DNA from: Eucommia ulmoides
Taxonomy: Eukaryota > Streptophyta > Magnoliopsida > Garryales > Eucommiaceae
NCBI GenBank assembly: GCA_016647705.1
Contig: CM028336.1
Location: 14,702,880 to 14,766,879, forward strand
Length of the DNA: 64,000 bases
Reading direction: 5' to 3'
Below, in pieces: positions 1 to 12,937 of this stretch (positions are counted from its first letter, which is position 1; the number at the start of each line of letters is the position of its first letter). A program made the translations under genes and the position numbers. The notes beneath the pieces are model-generated. The model did not search any database. It had not been told where the DNA came from and saw only the letters and a list, made by a program, of their open reading frames with translations.

Positions 1-70
1 CAAAAAATAATGTAATGTTAAAACAAAACAAAACAAAACAGTTCCTAAAAAAATAATTTTTGCAGAAATT

Positions 71-1919
71 TCAGTACAAAGACGTCGCAGCACTGAGAGG
101 AAGGCAAGTCGGAGAGGTTCGGCAGAACAGAGATGTAAGGTAGGCAGATTTAAGTGCACTCAATCCTTTATCTCGTATTTCATCCAACAAAACCCCATAA
201 ATTTGATCTGGAGTTTTTGTGAACAGTTTCCAACTGGAATTTCGGGAAACAAGCAATACATATTTCATTTAGATGCAAATAAGAACAAATGTATCAGCTG
301 AACAGGCAAACCATGAAAATCAATATAAGCAATATACACTTGACTAGTAATAGTTCTAATTGAGGGGTAATTATCATCTTCTCATTAAAAAGTTTGCTCT
401 TAGCGGAGGCAACTTCAAGCTTCCCTTTGCGCTTAATCAACTGTTTTCCCATAGTTCCAGTTGATAACTTTAAATCTATGGCTTCACTGTTCAATACCTA
501 CAGTGAATAATAACAGTAAAAGGTCCAAGCTTTTGATGCTCAGCCAATAGCTCCAACTGACCACTGGCATGTATTGAAGAAGAATTAAACACAAGGGAAA
601 AAAAAAAAACCCAAATCAAAACCTCAATATAACTAGAGAAACAAAGAAGAATTGAGGAACTAGAACAAAAGGATAGAGACATAACTGAAGGAGGATAAGG
701 GGAAAGGGAAGGAATACCTGTCCACATCGGAGGTGCTTCTAATCTGTGGAGAAGCAACTCTTGCAGGTGAAAAGTCAGAACTTTTCAGTTTGCACTCAGA
801 AGCTAGTAGTATGGCCTAAATCCACAAATCAGATAGATAATTTATCTAAGTGACAGATCAAACTTTTGGCTCGAGGGCCTCAAATACTACAAATACAAGT
901 CCCAAACTTAATAGGATAGGATATTATTTGACTAATTGTCTAGATTAAAAATAGTACAATTTACAAGTTGGAGGACAACCAAATAGGGCCTAAACTGACT
1001 AATTGTAAAATGGGCCAATTTGTGAACTGAAGGACTACCAAACAGGGGCAATGTGATATTCTATAGAACAAGTTTACGCAACCCAAGACATTCAAATCTT
1101 ACCTTTTTAACAGCTCTTCGTGCAATAGGCTGTTCATTTTATCATTACTAAGTCCACATGCATTCGAATTAATGTTGGATAGTCGTTTTGCTGCCTCTAA
1201 AATCTCTTCTTCGTTTGGGAAAACTATAGCACCAAGACTGCATTGATTATACACAAATAACATGTAGAAGAAAACTTTAAAAATCACCTTTAATCATGAT
1301 AAGAGTGAGTATAAACAGAGAGAGTGAGCATTAAAGGTTCATATATAGAGTTGTATTAATTTGCAATTCTTGTGTTTTAATTCCTAACAACCAAACAATA
1401 CCTTGATAAAATTCCCAAACACAGTGGGAAAAAATCCTATCTCAATGAAGATCAAACACATAGTGTTAGCACCTCATTTCGAAATTAAAGGAAAAATGGA
1501 GCTTAACTCACAACTTCAATGTCGATTGTATACCAGAAACTTCATTCTCTCTCTGCAACAGGTCCTATACGTGACCGCCAATCGCGAAATCAATCACGAA
1601 ACTGGAAATTCCCGCATCAATCGCGAAATCCATCGACGGTTAAAATCCACAACACATGGATTCAGTCGAATTCATATACGAATTTTACTTACAGAGAATC
1701 ACGGCCGAAAGGTTTGTTCGGTGGAAGGGTGTTGTTCGAAGAGAATAGGGCTGAAGTGTTGGCTAGGTTTCGGTGGGTGAAGAACCTGAAGAATGGTGGA
1801 AGAGGAGGCTGGAACGGTGGAAGAGGAGGATTGAACGGTGGATTGGCTAGGGTTCTTTTCTTTCTAAGGGCACAATCGCAGAGAGCGGGTGACGTAAAAA
1901 TTATCGAGAGCCAATGCAA
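71..1919 (-). CDS. Unidentified spliced gene, organelle-targeting-like N terminus
   Basis: I do not recognise the family. Five exons can be joined on the minus strand: 1693-1919, 1103-1237, 718-780, 340-486 and 71-233. Each internal exon is a multiple of 3 (135, 63, 147 nt) and every junction is phase 2, so the reading frame stays open to the TGA at 71-73 (about 244 residues). Donors include CTCT/GTAAGT after 1693 and AAAAG/GTAAGA after 1103. The first exon is rich in Pro, Phe, Arg and Ser with no acidic stretch (NPPLPPFQPPLPPFFRFF), which suggests a mitochondrial or plastid presequence. Later exons are polar and Lys/Glu-rich (FPNEEEILEAAKRL, MGKQLIKRKGKLEV, PDQIYGVLLDEIRDKGL). Weak points: the 718-780 exon has a poor polypyrimidine tract, the 340 donor is weak, and the start Met is the only one available in that exon. 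Transcript data could shift boundaries, and the gene may continue left of position 1. Confidence 0.5.
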
Positions 1920-3257
1920 AAACGAGTTTCTTTTACATATTAAATTTTTAATTTAATTTTTTTTTTTTTTTTTTTTTTTTTGTATGCATTTAATTATTTA
2001 ACTAAATTTTAAGGACACTATTATTTGTCTTTTAAAATTATATTAAATTATAACAAGGTACAATATTGTGCCTTGATATAATTTTTGTTTTTAGGATACT
2101 ATTTTTTGTCCTTATATATTATATTTAAATATTATTTTTTATTATTATTATTTCAATTTTATTAGAATACTTTTTTGTCCTTATATATTGTATTTAAATA
2201 TTATTATTTTTTTATTATTATTTCAATTTTATTGGAATACTTTTTTTTGTCCTGTAAACATTTTATTTTTACTAAAGTAACGAGAATATGATTATTAAAA
2301 ATATTAAGTTAATCTTTATACGATATTTTCAATTTTGTGTTTCAAGAAATAATTTTATATGACACGTTACATATAATATTTTAAAAATAATATCTTCATA
2401 GGCAGTTTTTGTTGTAATGCAAAGTTAAAATGCTTTAGTTATTAAAAAGTTACGGAATTAAATCTATTAATTAAAGAAGGTACGAGATTAAAGAATTCAA
2501 GCACTTTGGAGAGTTTCATATTAAAGAGTTTAGGGAAAGGCATATTGAATATCAATGTATATATTTTATTTTCTAGGTAAACAATCTTCTCTTAGATTAC
2601 TCATCGTATCAATATGGTTCACGCACTTGTACTCATCATGCATGAATTGATTTAAAGTCAAGTCAACCACTTTTGTACTTAAATATTTTCAAATCTAAAG
2701 GGTATTTTGGTTTTTTCACAAAACGTATTACGAAAAAAGTATATATATATATCCAAAAATCAAAACCAAAATCGTTTTGATTGCAAATTTCTAAATCAAA
2801 ACTGCAATCAAACTATTTAGTTGGTTTCAAAATTAGACCATTTGGTGTGGTTTTGTTCGGTAACTCATCGGTTTGATTTTTATTACCATCCCTAGCCTAA
2901 ATTTGTCAGGATGGATAGGGTTTAGGTCCAATCAATTTTAGGCGACCAATATTGCAAACTTAGATGCCTACTTTTGTCAGCGAGACTCAAGAACACTTTC
3001 TAAACTGATTTCAACAGCTAGTTTTCTACCTCATGAGACCTAAACGACTATTATGTTTTTCCCACTGTAAGTACAATAATCTAGAAGGGTTATTGCAAGA
3101 GGAACACGTATTGTTGATCTCTACCCATATTAGGCAAACCTGTACACTCTTGTTCTTCACGTATTCAAAAGAGTTACTAAATTTTTCAAGACATATTCTT
3201 CTACTACGCTTTTGAACTTGTGAAATTACTCTTTTGTTTTTTCTTTAATGTTCGTTA
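1920..3257. other. AT-rich spacer between unknown gene and Copia-1
   Basis: There is no supportable gene. The stretch starts with a T homopolymer (about 1958-1981) and continues with AT-rich sequence containing a short tandem duplication. About 2680-2895 is a low-complexity stretch that ends in a sequence common next to plant DNA transposon debris (ATTACCATCCCTAG); I could not find matching termini. Confidence 0.5.
2093..2252. repeat. AT-rich tandem duplication, about 72 bp unit
   Basis: A unit beginning GAATACTTTTTTGTCC and ending TTTCAATTTTATT appears twice in direct succession, followed by the start of a third copy at about 2235. The copies differ mostly in T-run length. It is non-coding. 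Confidence 0.6.
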
Positions 3258-3884
3258 TGTTATAATTTTTGGCAACTTTAATTGATTAATTAAAGTGACA
3301 CCGATTAATTAAATTAATCGAGTTAGTATTCTATTGCGTTCCTTGTCGTTTGAGGATCAACGAAATATATTTATATGCCAAAAATGATTAAGGTTTGAAT
3401 GAGATTTTTATTCTCAAAGAAACCCACTTGAGATTGGTTGAAAACTATAATGGATATGTTATTCTACATTGCTTGAGAAAGAAAAATTTGAGCACCTTGT
3501 CAAGATATAAGTTAAGTTGTAAGTTATAAGTTATCTCACATTGATTGTAAATGAAAAACTTAAGCTTGTATTAACTTATAAGTTGGGAATAAAGGCAAGC
3601 CACTAACCAACAAACATTTAAATCGAATTGGGTCGGGTTAGGTTTGGGTCGGATCAATCCGATCCATATTTAGATTAAGCTTGGGTCAGATCCGAGTCGG
3701 GTCAGGTCTTGAATAAGCAATGAATAAACAAGAAGGTTAATTGGTGATGACCCGCGTTAACGTTTACCCGAACAGATGTCTTTTCAAAATTATATCCATT
3801 CATTGGGTGTCTTTTGGTCTTCTATAAATAAGAGACTTCACATTCATTTCAATTAGTTAGATTCACATCATTATCACTTTATAT

Positions 3885-6225
3885 TGTTGGCCCAATGAGC
3901 TACCCAAGAGGGGAGATGGTGAATTAGGTAGTTATAATAATTTAAGCAAATTTTAATCTTTTCAACACTTAAATAGTCAAATAATCAATTTATCCTAAAT
4001 TGATTATTATCTTTATAATACAACGGATAAGTATTATTAAATCTAGGTGCACACCCAAACAACAAAAAATAGATAAAGTAAAAAATGTAGTACACAAGAA
4101 TATATCCTAGTTCACCAAATTACTCTTGGCTAATCAGTTCTCCGAGCCCCACGAAGATTTGCACCCAGTAAACCACTTGATCCCTTTAACAGGTTAGAAC
4201 CAAACTCTTATAATGATTATTTTCATAGGCTCAAAATCAATATTTACAACTTCCTTTTCACAAACTAAGGAAGTACTTTATCTTTTTGCAGGCTAAAGAC
4301 TAACCTAATTCTTATACCAAGCTAAGAATCAAATCTCACAAAAACACTTCACGTATCATTTTCACCAGTAAGTATGAAGCCATTACAATTCACTCAAAAA
4401 TTAATTCTAATCAGGAAGAATCAAATCTAACTCTTTTCAAGGAAAATGAGTAATCTAACATTTTTATCCACTAGGCAAAGATTAAATCTCAATCTTTTTC
4501 CCGAAAAAGATTGAAACCCAACCTACCCTTGACTAGATACTCCCAATAGTATCTAATCCGCACAAACTCACCAATTACAAGAATTAATGCATTTCCTCCT
4601 ACTGAGAGCTTCTACCATCTTAAATTAATTAAACTCAATTAATGTCTCAAATTTACTAGTGATAGAATTTTACGTGAGGAGTTTAATATCTAATTATAAT
4701 AGATGGGGGTAGCACAAAAATAAGTACGTAATCAAATAATCACAAAAATCGTTTTAAAAGAATTTTTATAGTCTTTAAAGTTCAAAAACGATTTCACAAA
4801 AATCTTATAACCAAACAAACAATAATAATATAAAATCACAATAAAAATAAAAAAAACTTGAAAAGATCTCACCAGGATAACACCGAAATATTGTAAAGTG
4901 AATCACAAAACAACTTAGATTGGTAAAGCCAAAACACTTAGCGCTTTAATTCAAAAACTTTTCTCACAAATGATCTCACAAGTGATCTCTCGATATAATC
5001 TCGGAATAACGACTCTTAGAAAGCTCAGGAACACTTAGTTCTTGATGGAAGTAATGTATTGATCTCTAAAAATTCAGGTCTATTTAAGTTGATTTGAAAT
5101 AAGCCCTCTAACGGCTAGTTTCCTTAAGATATGACAATTAAATGCACATATAGACCCCATATATTAATACTATTTAATCCTGGTCCAAATCACTTAAATA
5201 TACCTTTTAAAATATTCAATTTAGTCCCTAAATTATTTCTCAATCTTAAATCATAAAGATATAAAATATTAAATGTACCAAATCGAGAAACACTTCAAAT
5301 ATATGTACCATATTTATATGGATAGTAAAATAAGTGTATTACATCATTAATATATTCAAATCACTATAATATCTCGCTCAGATATCTAAAAAATGGCTAG
5401 TTAACGGCTAATTTTTGAATAGTTCCTTGAAATCCTCAAAATTGTATCAACACAGTCGGTTAACCGACCTTTGTCTATCGGTTGACCGATGGATACAGGA
5501 TATATCTAAGCTATTTTTTAAATACTGGTCTGTTGACCGACCTCCCATGGGTCGATTAACCAATTAATACAGGATGCTTCCTCAGGCCTATTTTCAGTGC
5601 TAGTTGGTTGACTGATCATCGATGGTCGGTCGACCGATCAATACAAAGAATTTTCATTTTGGCCATCGGTTAACTGATCTCTCATAGTCAGTTGACCGAT
5701 CGATTCAGAGACTCCACATTTTCCAGGCCTTGCCCATCGGTTGACTGATCCTTTGTGGCCGGTTGACCTATCACTGTTGGAACACCCACTACTTAATTTA
5801 TTTCAACTTCAAACGTCGACGTTTTAAACCCTTTAACCGATTTTATTTCTCGATTAATTTAATTGACACTAATATTCATTTTTAAAAACTAATCTTACTT
5901 AGGTTAATTTTTCTTTTTTAATTTCACATTGGAGCAAATATTTGAATAATAATTAAGACCTTAATTAAAAAACACATAAATATAAATCATTTTTGTGTCG
6001 TGTGTGATCTTAATCGGAATACATTAAGAGTAAAATAGATTTAAATTATTTTCACCTAGTATATTTAGAATCTTCAATACTCTTTAATGTTCGTCTCTAC
6101 ATCCTTCATAATTATTTCATGATATTATTTTGAATGAAACTCTTTAAACTGCAACACTCAATAAATACATTAGTTCCACAAAAAATATTAACATTTAATT
6201 GTCCATCAAAATCTCGGGATCAACA
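3885..6225 (+). mobile_element. 2.34 kb solo LTR with GTCGAC-palindrome array
   Basis: The insert starts TGTTGGCCCAATGAGC and ends GATCAACA, inside the 5' LTR of Copia-1. Flanks TATAT (3880-3884) and CATAT (6226-6230) are a 5 bp target-site duplication with one mismatch, and the uninterrupted sequence is seen in LTR2 at about 12378 (CTTCATATCACC). No coding sequence, PBS or PPT lies inside, so it is a solo LTR. A second copy begins at 61854. Its 3' half holds an array of GTCGAC-centred palindromes, annotated separately. Confidence 0.88.
5450..5790. repeat. Array of short palindromes with (G/A)TCGGT..ACCGAT arms
   Basis: About ten arms of the form TCGGTTGACCGAT or GGTCGGTCGACCGATC lie in pairs about 20-25 bp apart. 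The pair spacing is roughly 55-65 bp, separated by AGGATATATC- or CAGAGACTCC-like spacers. Many arms are perfect or near-perfect inverted repeats around GT(C/T)(G/A)AC. The matching array in the second family copy is at about 63765-63975. Confidence 0.8.
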
Positions 6226-7282
6226 CATATTACCACCAAACAAGAATGCATATAGAATTTTATGAGAGTTCAAACACAAGTCTAGTTCGCCAAAATTTTT
6301 GGTTTCAAGTACTTATACAAAAAACTTGAAGATCGTTATACCCTAGGAGACAAACGTTCATTCAACTATTATCACCGGTGTGAGGGCGCAAATCTACTTT
6401 AAGGGCATAGAGTCAAACTCTAACCTCGATCTACTTCTATACTATTCTTTATTTGAATATTTTGGTAAGTTTTTATTTAAAAGTTTAATACAATATTTCT
6501 GTTATGTAAACGTTAACATATTCTGTCATTGTTACTTCTTATGTTTCTGTTACATAAACTTTTACTTCCTATCTCTGCTGTTGCCTTTATTTCGTTCACG
6601 TCACGTTTCTGGTTATCCCACAATTTTCATATTTTGATTTTTTTGCCCATACATGATTAGTTAATATTCATATTAATGTTGTTTAACTATTATTAGTTTT
6701 ATTTCATGATTATTTAAGTATTTATTTTGAAATTTCAATAATTATCACCAACAATCTTAAAGCAGACTTGGATTTTATATTATGAAATTTTAAAATAAAT
6801 AATTTTCTGAGTTAGTGTAGTTGTAAATTTGAAAATTCTTGATTACTTATATTCTGGAACAATATTTGGTTATATTAATTGCTTAGTTAGAAGATTGTTC
6901 GGACAATACTTGTTTATTGGTCATTTAAATTTTATCCGAAATAATTCTTATTTCGGTAATATTGTATGTGTGAATAAGAAATTAATTATTGTGTAAATCA
7001 GTAAATGTTCATGTTTTAAATCTGTTTCATAAATATTCACATACTGAATTTATATCGTAAACATTTACGTTCTATATCTATTTCGTAAACATTCACGTAC
7101 TGAATCTATTGTGTGAATATTAATGTTCATAATTGATTTTTAATTATTGTGTGAACGTTAATGACCAGTTTCTGGTTTGTAAAATGTTTGCACCTTTAGT
7201 CTGTGCTTTTATTGTAAAGTATTTACTATTAAATTTTTTAAGTGTTTATTATACATTCGTTAAATTGTAAACATACTACTCT

Positions 7283-8140
7283 GTGATGACAAGTGAAAAC
7301 ACTACGTCAATTGAGACATCAAATGTGACGCCTCCTTTGACTCAGACTATTATCACTACGATGCCTATTCCATTACCTAAGGTTGAAAAACTTGACAAGT
7401 TTGATAGGAGAAATTTTAAGAGGTGGAAACAAAAGTTGATGTTCTACCTTACGACTTTGAGATTGGTTCGTTTTCTTAAAGAATATTTTAATTTTGACAT
7501 AGAATGTTGATGCTTAGGCAAAGGCTGTGGTAGAAGCATGGAAGGATTCTGATTATCGGTGTTGGAATTACATCTTCAATGTTCTCAACAACTCTCTGTA
7601 TAAAGTATATGTAAGGATTTCAATCGCTAAATAACTGTGGGAATCCTTGGATAAAAAATATAAAATGGAGGATGCTGACTCAACGAAATTTGTAGTTGGA
7701 AAGTTCTTTGATTATGTAATGGTGGATTCTAAATTAGTTGTCAATTAAGTCGAAAATCTTCAAGTCATTATACATGACATTCTCGCTGAGAGAATGTCAT
7801 TGAGTGAATCATTTCAAGTAGTTTCTATCATTGAGAAGTTACCACCAACCTCGAGTGATTTCAAAAATTATCTCAAGCATAAACGCAAAGAGATGGATGT
7901 TAAAGATATGATTGTATGGCTTAGAATTGAAGAAGAACATTGGTTTGTTGAGTCAAAGCCTTGGTCCCAAAGGAGTAAAAAAATGAAGAAATTCAAGGAG
8001 AACTACTTCTCGTATGGAAAGGCTGCAAGTGAATGCCGAATGAAACGTAATGGAAAGAAGCCTAGACATCAAGCTAATATAACTGAAGTCGAGCATCTTA
8101 CTTCGGATGTTTCTGAAATGAATCTTTCAGCAATATTGTT
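7283..8140 (+). pseudogene. Copia-1 gag remnant
   Basis: The Copia gag (UBN2-type) start is readable at 7283 (VEKLDKFDRRNFKRWKQKLM, where a conserved F-G-x-N-F-x-x-W pattern is expected). It breaks at a stop at 7507 and resumes in another frame through [15 protein letters not shown] (7640s) and a long open stretch from 7794 (IEKLPPTSSDFKNYLKHKR). The usual CCHC zinc knuckle is not intact: only a degenerate YFSYGKAASECRMK remains at about 8008. Several stops and frame changes rule out a working product. Confidence 0.8.
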
Positions 8141-8159
8141 TGAAGTCAACCAAGTTGGC

Positions 8160-11090
8160 AACTCGAAAGAATGGTACATGGACACTGGAGTTACACGCTA
8201 TATCTGGTCATATAAGAGAATGTTCACCACCTATCAACCAGTGGATCAAAATGAACAACTCTATATGGGAAACGCCTTGACTTCTGAAGTTGAAGGATAA
8301 GGAAGGATTATGCTGAAAATGACTTTTGGAAAATAGCTTACTCTCAATTATATGCTTCATGTGCTGGACATTCGTAAAAATCTAGTCTCCAGATCTTTGA
8401 TAAGTAAGAAGGGCTTTAGAATTGTCTTTGAGGCTGAAAAGATTGTAATAACAAAATCTGGAGTGTATATGGGAATTGACTACATGAATGAAAGTCTCTT
8501 CAAATTGAATGTAATGACTGTGATTCCAAAAGCTAATAAAACTATATCTTCTATTTCTATGATTGAGTCAATCGATGTTTGGCATGCTAGATTAGGACAT
8601 ATTAATTATGATTCTTTATATAAATTAATTAGTTTAAATTTATTGCCAAAATACAAAATTGGTTGAAATCATGAATGTGAGACTAATGTGAATCCAAATT
8701 GACTCGAACTTTTTTCCAATCCATCGAACGAAGTACTGAACCTCTAGAGTTAATTCACACTATATTTGTGATTTAAAATTTGTACAAACTACAGGTGGTA
8801 AAAAGTATTTATTACATTTACTGATGATTGCACAAGATACTGTTATGTTTATTTTCTAAGGAGTAAAGACGAAGTCTTAGAAAAGTTTATGCAATATAAA
8901 AACGAAGTTGAGAATCAACTTAGCAAAAAGATTAAAATTCTTCAAAGAGAGAGAGGTGGTAAATATAAATCACCATTTGTGGAATTTTGTGCTCAACACG
9001 GAATAATTCATCAAACAACTACACCTTATTTACCTCGGCGAAATGGAGTAGCTGAGAGGAAGAATCAAATTTTAAAGGAAATGATGAATGTTATGTTGGT
9101 AAGTTCTGGTCTAACCCAGAACATGTGGAGAGAAGCATTGTTTATCGTCAATTACGTTCTTAACAAGTTGCCATATAAGAAATTGGATAAAATTCCATAG
9201 GAAATGTGAGAATGTAAGACTCCTACTTATAAATTTTTGAAGGTGTGGGGGTGTCTTGCTAAAGTGGGGGTTCCTATTCCTAAAAGGACTAAAATAAGAC
9301 CTAAAACGATTGATTGCATATTCCTTGGGTACGACCATAACAATAGTGCTTATCGATTTTTAGTTCACATGTGTGAAATTGAAGATTTACATGAGAATAC
9401 GATAATGGAATCTAGAAATGTATTCTTTTATGATGATATATTTCCTCGTAAGACTCCTTAAGAATTTGGTTATTCAAAAAGAACGTTTGATACTACGATT
9501 AGTGAAGTCCAAACTGAAATATCTTTGGAAGATAATGGACTTAGACGTAATAAGAAGGCTAAAACAACAAAGTCATTTGCTCTTGTCTTTCTTACCTATA
9601 TCATAGAAGGTGATCCTGAGAGTTTTAAGGAGGCGAGGTCAACTCCTGAAATACTATTTTGGAAAGAAGTTGTAAATAGTGAAATAAAATCTATCTTGAA
9701 AAACCATACATGAGAACTAGTAGATCTTCCATTCGGTTCCAAACCCATTCGGTGTAAATAAATCTTAAAAAAGAATATGAAAACAGATGGATCAATTGAT
9801 AAGTATGAAACTAGACTTGTAACTAAAAGTTACAAGCAAAGAGAAGGTGTTAATTACTTTGACACGTACTCACTGGTTACTAGAATAACATTCATTAGAA
9901 TGTTAATTAGCCATAACAACTATACATAATCTTGAAATACATTAAATAGATGTTAAGATAACTTTCCTAAATGGTGAATTAGATGAAAAAATCTATATGA
10001 AACAACCTAAAGGATTTGTTGTTTCTGCAAAGAGAACAAGTTTGTGGACTTGTTAAGTTTTTATTGGACTTAAACAAGCACCAAAACAGTAGCATGAGAA
10101 ATTTGACAAAGTTATGATGCCAAATGGATTTAAAAACAATGAATATGACAAATGTGTCTACATTAAACATAATGAATCCGGATATGTCATTGTATGCCTT
10201 TATGTAGTTAACATGCTAATTATTGGTAGCAGCAATGACATCATTAAGTCTACCAAAAAAGATGTTAACTAGTAAGTTCGATATGAAAGATCTAAGTGTT
10301 GGTGATGTAACTCTAGGAATTAAAATTTCTAGATCTACTGAAGGACTAGTATTGTCGAAATTTCATTATATTGAGAAGATACTTGAGATATTCAACAAGT
10401 ATGATACCAGGCTGGTTAAAACACTTATTGATATAAATTGTCATCTGAATACTGGAGAAAGTATCTCTTAGTTAGAGTATGATTGAATAATAGGCAATCT
10501 AATGTACTTAATGAATTGTACTAGACTTGATATTGCCTACACGGTAAGCAGACTGAGCAGATATATTAGCAACCTAAGACACGGACATTGGAATGCAAAA
10601 TTTAGTGTTCTTAGATATTTAAGGTATACCCTAAACTACATATTGCATCACACCAAATATCTAGTTGTACTTAAAGGTTATAGTGATGCTAATTGGATAA
10701 CAGATTGTAAAGATATTAAATCCACAAGTGGATACATCTTTACACTTGGAGAAGGAGCTGTCTCATGGAAATCCTCCAAATAGAAATGTATTACAAGGTC
10801 TACAATGTAAATTGAGTTTATTGCTTTAGACAAAGCAAGTAAAGAAGCAAAATGGTTTTTATCAATTTTTAGAAGATATTCCAATGTGGACGAAACCTGT
10901 GCCAGCTATTTGTATACATTGTGATACCCAATCTGCAATTGGTAGAGCACAAAGTAGTATGTATAATGGTAAATCTCAACACATATGACATAGACATAAT
11001 ACCGTTAGACAGTTACTCTCAAATAGAGTCATCACAATTGACTACCTAAAGTCAAAAGATAACATTTCGAATCCATTAACCAAATGGTTA
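8160..11090 (+). pseudogene. Copia-1 pol remnant (PR-INT-RT-RNaseH)
   Basis: In order: a protease-like WYMDTG at about 8170; the GAG-pre-integrase motif VWHARLGHINYDSLYKL at about 8577; integrase core around 8930-9200 (RERGGKYKSPF, where Copia elements normally have SDxGGEY, then NGVAERKN with the catalytic Glu kept); the integrase C-terminal KVWGCLAKV at 9240 and IDCIFLGYDH at 9310; RT around 9600-10300; and RNase H from about 10672 ([20 protein letters not shown]). The RT active site reads LYVVNML at about 10200 instead of YVDDML, so both catalytic aspartates are gone. Many stops occur. This is Copia polyprotein order, not functional. Confidence 0.85.
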
Positions 11091-11092
11091 AC

Positions 11093-11093
11093 T

Positions 11094-11121
<28 letters not shown>
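11093..11121. repeat. (GA)n microsatellite
   Basis: A run of GA dinucleotides sits between the Copia-1 RNase H remnant and its 3' LTR. Confidence 0.95.
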
Positions 11122-11124
<3 letters not shown>

Positions 11125-11736
11125 ATTGCTCATCGAAAGGAATGAGTTTAAAGCCTACAATTAAATAGTCACCTTAATGGAAACCCAACCTAGCTGACTA
11201 GAGATCCCAAGATCTAGGTTCAAAGGGACAACCTAATTATGTGTGGACTAAGAAATCACTGGAAGACTCTAAGTATTATACAATTTCTTATGGTAAACTA
11301 GTGATAAATATAAATATGAAGGATAAGTTTTGTTTTTAATGATTCCTATAGCTTGAAAAATTCAAGTAGTATATACAAGATACTCTTGATAGGTTAATCA
11401 CCTAGATAAGTGAAGAACAAGGTCGATTCTATGAGAATGAAAATGCTAAATTCTCTAAAGCACTCATTGAAACACCAGGATGTTCAAGGCCAAAATGAAC
11501 ACAACTAGATAATTGACTGTGTCAGGAAGTATCTGTGTGAATTCAAACGGCTGAATAGTTCAAGACATCCCAATCACTAGTTAGCCAAGCCAAGTAAATC
11601 CGATAGTCTTTCACTGGAGAAGGTTTAAGGCCAAAAGCTACCTATCTCGATGCAGTTATTTTCTATTTAAACTCTTTATGGTGTGTCAACATTACATATG
11701 CACATATATCCAATCAATCACATTCATGTAGGGGAT

Positions 11737-12937
11737 TGTTAGAATTTTTGACTACTTTAATTGATTAATTAAAGTAAGACCCATTAATTAAATTAATTGG
11801 GTCAGTATTATGTTGTGTGCCTTATCGTTTGAGGATCGACATAGTATATTTATATTCCAAAAATGATTAAATTTTGAATGAGATTTTAATTCTCAAAGGA
11901 ACCCACTTGAGATTGGTTGAAGACTATAATGGATGTGTTATCCTACACTGCTTGGGAAGGGAGAAGTTGAGCACTTTGTCAAGATATAAGTTAAGTTGTA
12001 AGTTATAAGTTATCTCACATTGGTTGTGGAGGAAAAACTTAAGCTTGTATCAGCTTGTAAATTGGGAATAACGGCAAGCCATTAACCAACAAATATTTAA
12101 ACTCGAATCGGGTAGGTTCGGGTTTGGGTCAAATTCGGGTTAGGTCGGATCTTAGCCCACTAGAACAGTTTAAACTTTAATTAAGTGGTACCTTAACAGT
12201 TAATTTTGAATTAGCACCAATGAACAAACATGATGGTTCATTGGTGACGATTTGCTTTAACGTTCATGTAAACAAATGTCTTTTCAAAGTTGAATCCATT
12301 CAATGGTGTCTTTTGATCTTCTATAAATAGGAGACTTCACATTCATTTCAATTAGTCAGATTCACATCATTATCACTTCATATCACCAACAAAAAACTAT
12401 ACATATAGAATTTTGTGAGAGTTCAAGCACAAGTTTAGTTCGCTAAAGTTTTTGATTTCAAGTGCTTGTACCAAAAACTTGAAAATCGTTGCACCTTGGG
12501 AGACAGACGTCCATTCAACCATTAGCACCAGTGTAGGGGCGCGAATCGATTTTAAGGGCATAAAGTCAAACTCTAGTCTCGATCTACTTCAATTCTATTC
12601 GTTGTTTGAATATTCAGGTAAATATTTATTTAAAGTTTAATATACTATTTCTGTTACGTAAACGTTAACACATTCTGTTACTGTTATTTCTTATGTTCCG
12701 GCTACACAAACGTTTACTTTCCATCTCAGTTGTTACATCTGTTTCTATTATGTAAACATTCACGTTACGTTTCTGGTTATATATACACTTTAAAATCTTT
12801 AACAAAATTTGCATATTTTGATTTTTCTACCCATACATGATTAGTTATTATTTATTTTAATGTTGTTTAACTATTATTAGTTTTATTCCATGCTTATTTA
12901 AGTATTTATTTTGAAATTTTAGTAATTATCACCAACG
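11737..12937 (+). repeat. 3' LTR of Copia-1
   Basis: It starts TGTTAGAATTTTTGAC right after a purine-rich tract (ATGTAGGGGAT) and ends CACCAAC before CATTA. It contains no insertion and so gives the reference for the split 5' LTR. Confidence 0.88.

Larger units (their letters stand above)
3258..6753 (+). repeat. 5' LTR of Copia-1, split by a solo LTR
   Basis: About 1.15 kb of LTR sequence when the nested insert at 3885-6225 is removed. It matches 11737-12937 throughout, for example GATTAATTAAAGT near its start and AATTATCACCAAC at its end. The sequence directly after 6753 does not show the TGGTATCAGAGC-type primer binding site common in Copia elements. Confidence 0.85.
3258..12937 (+). mobile_element. 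Copia-1: decayed Ty1/Copia LTR retrotransposon
   Basis: This is a structurally complete but coding-dead Copia element. Two LTRs of about 1.15-1.2 kb start with TGTTATAATTTTTGGC (3258) and TGTTAGAATTTTTGAC (11737) and stay alignable to their ends (6753 and 12937). Flanks CGTTA (3253-3257) and CATTA (12938-12942) fit a 5 bp target-site duplication with one CpG-type change. The interior carries gag, protease, integrase, RT and RNase H remnants in the Copia order on the plus strand, broken by many stops. A purine run TGTAGGGGAT sits just before LTR2 as the expected polypurine tract. A solo LTR of another family (3885-6225) is nested in LTR1. Divergence of the two LTRs and the broken frames indicate an old insertion. 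Confidence 0.9.

Noticed and set aside
5450-5790. CRISPR-like reading of the palindrome array
   Set aside because: Repeat units are diverged, spacing varies, and the array lies inside an LTR of a plant retroelement with a clear TSD.
7794-8300. 168-codon open frame as a host gene
   Set aside because: The flanking frames and IEKLPPTSSDFKNY, then WYMDTG, show it is Copia gag/protease.
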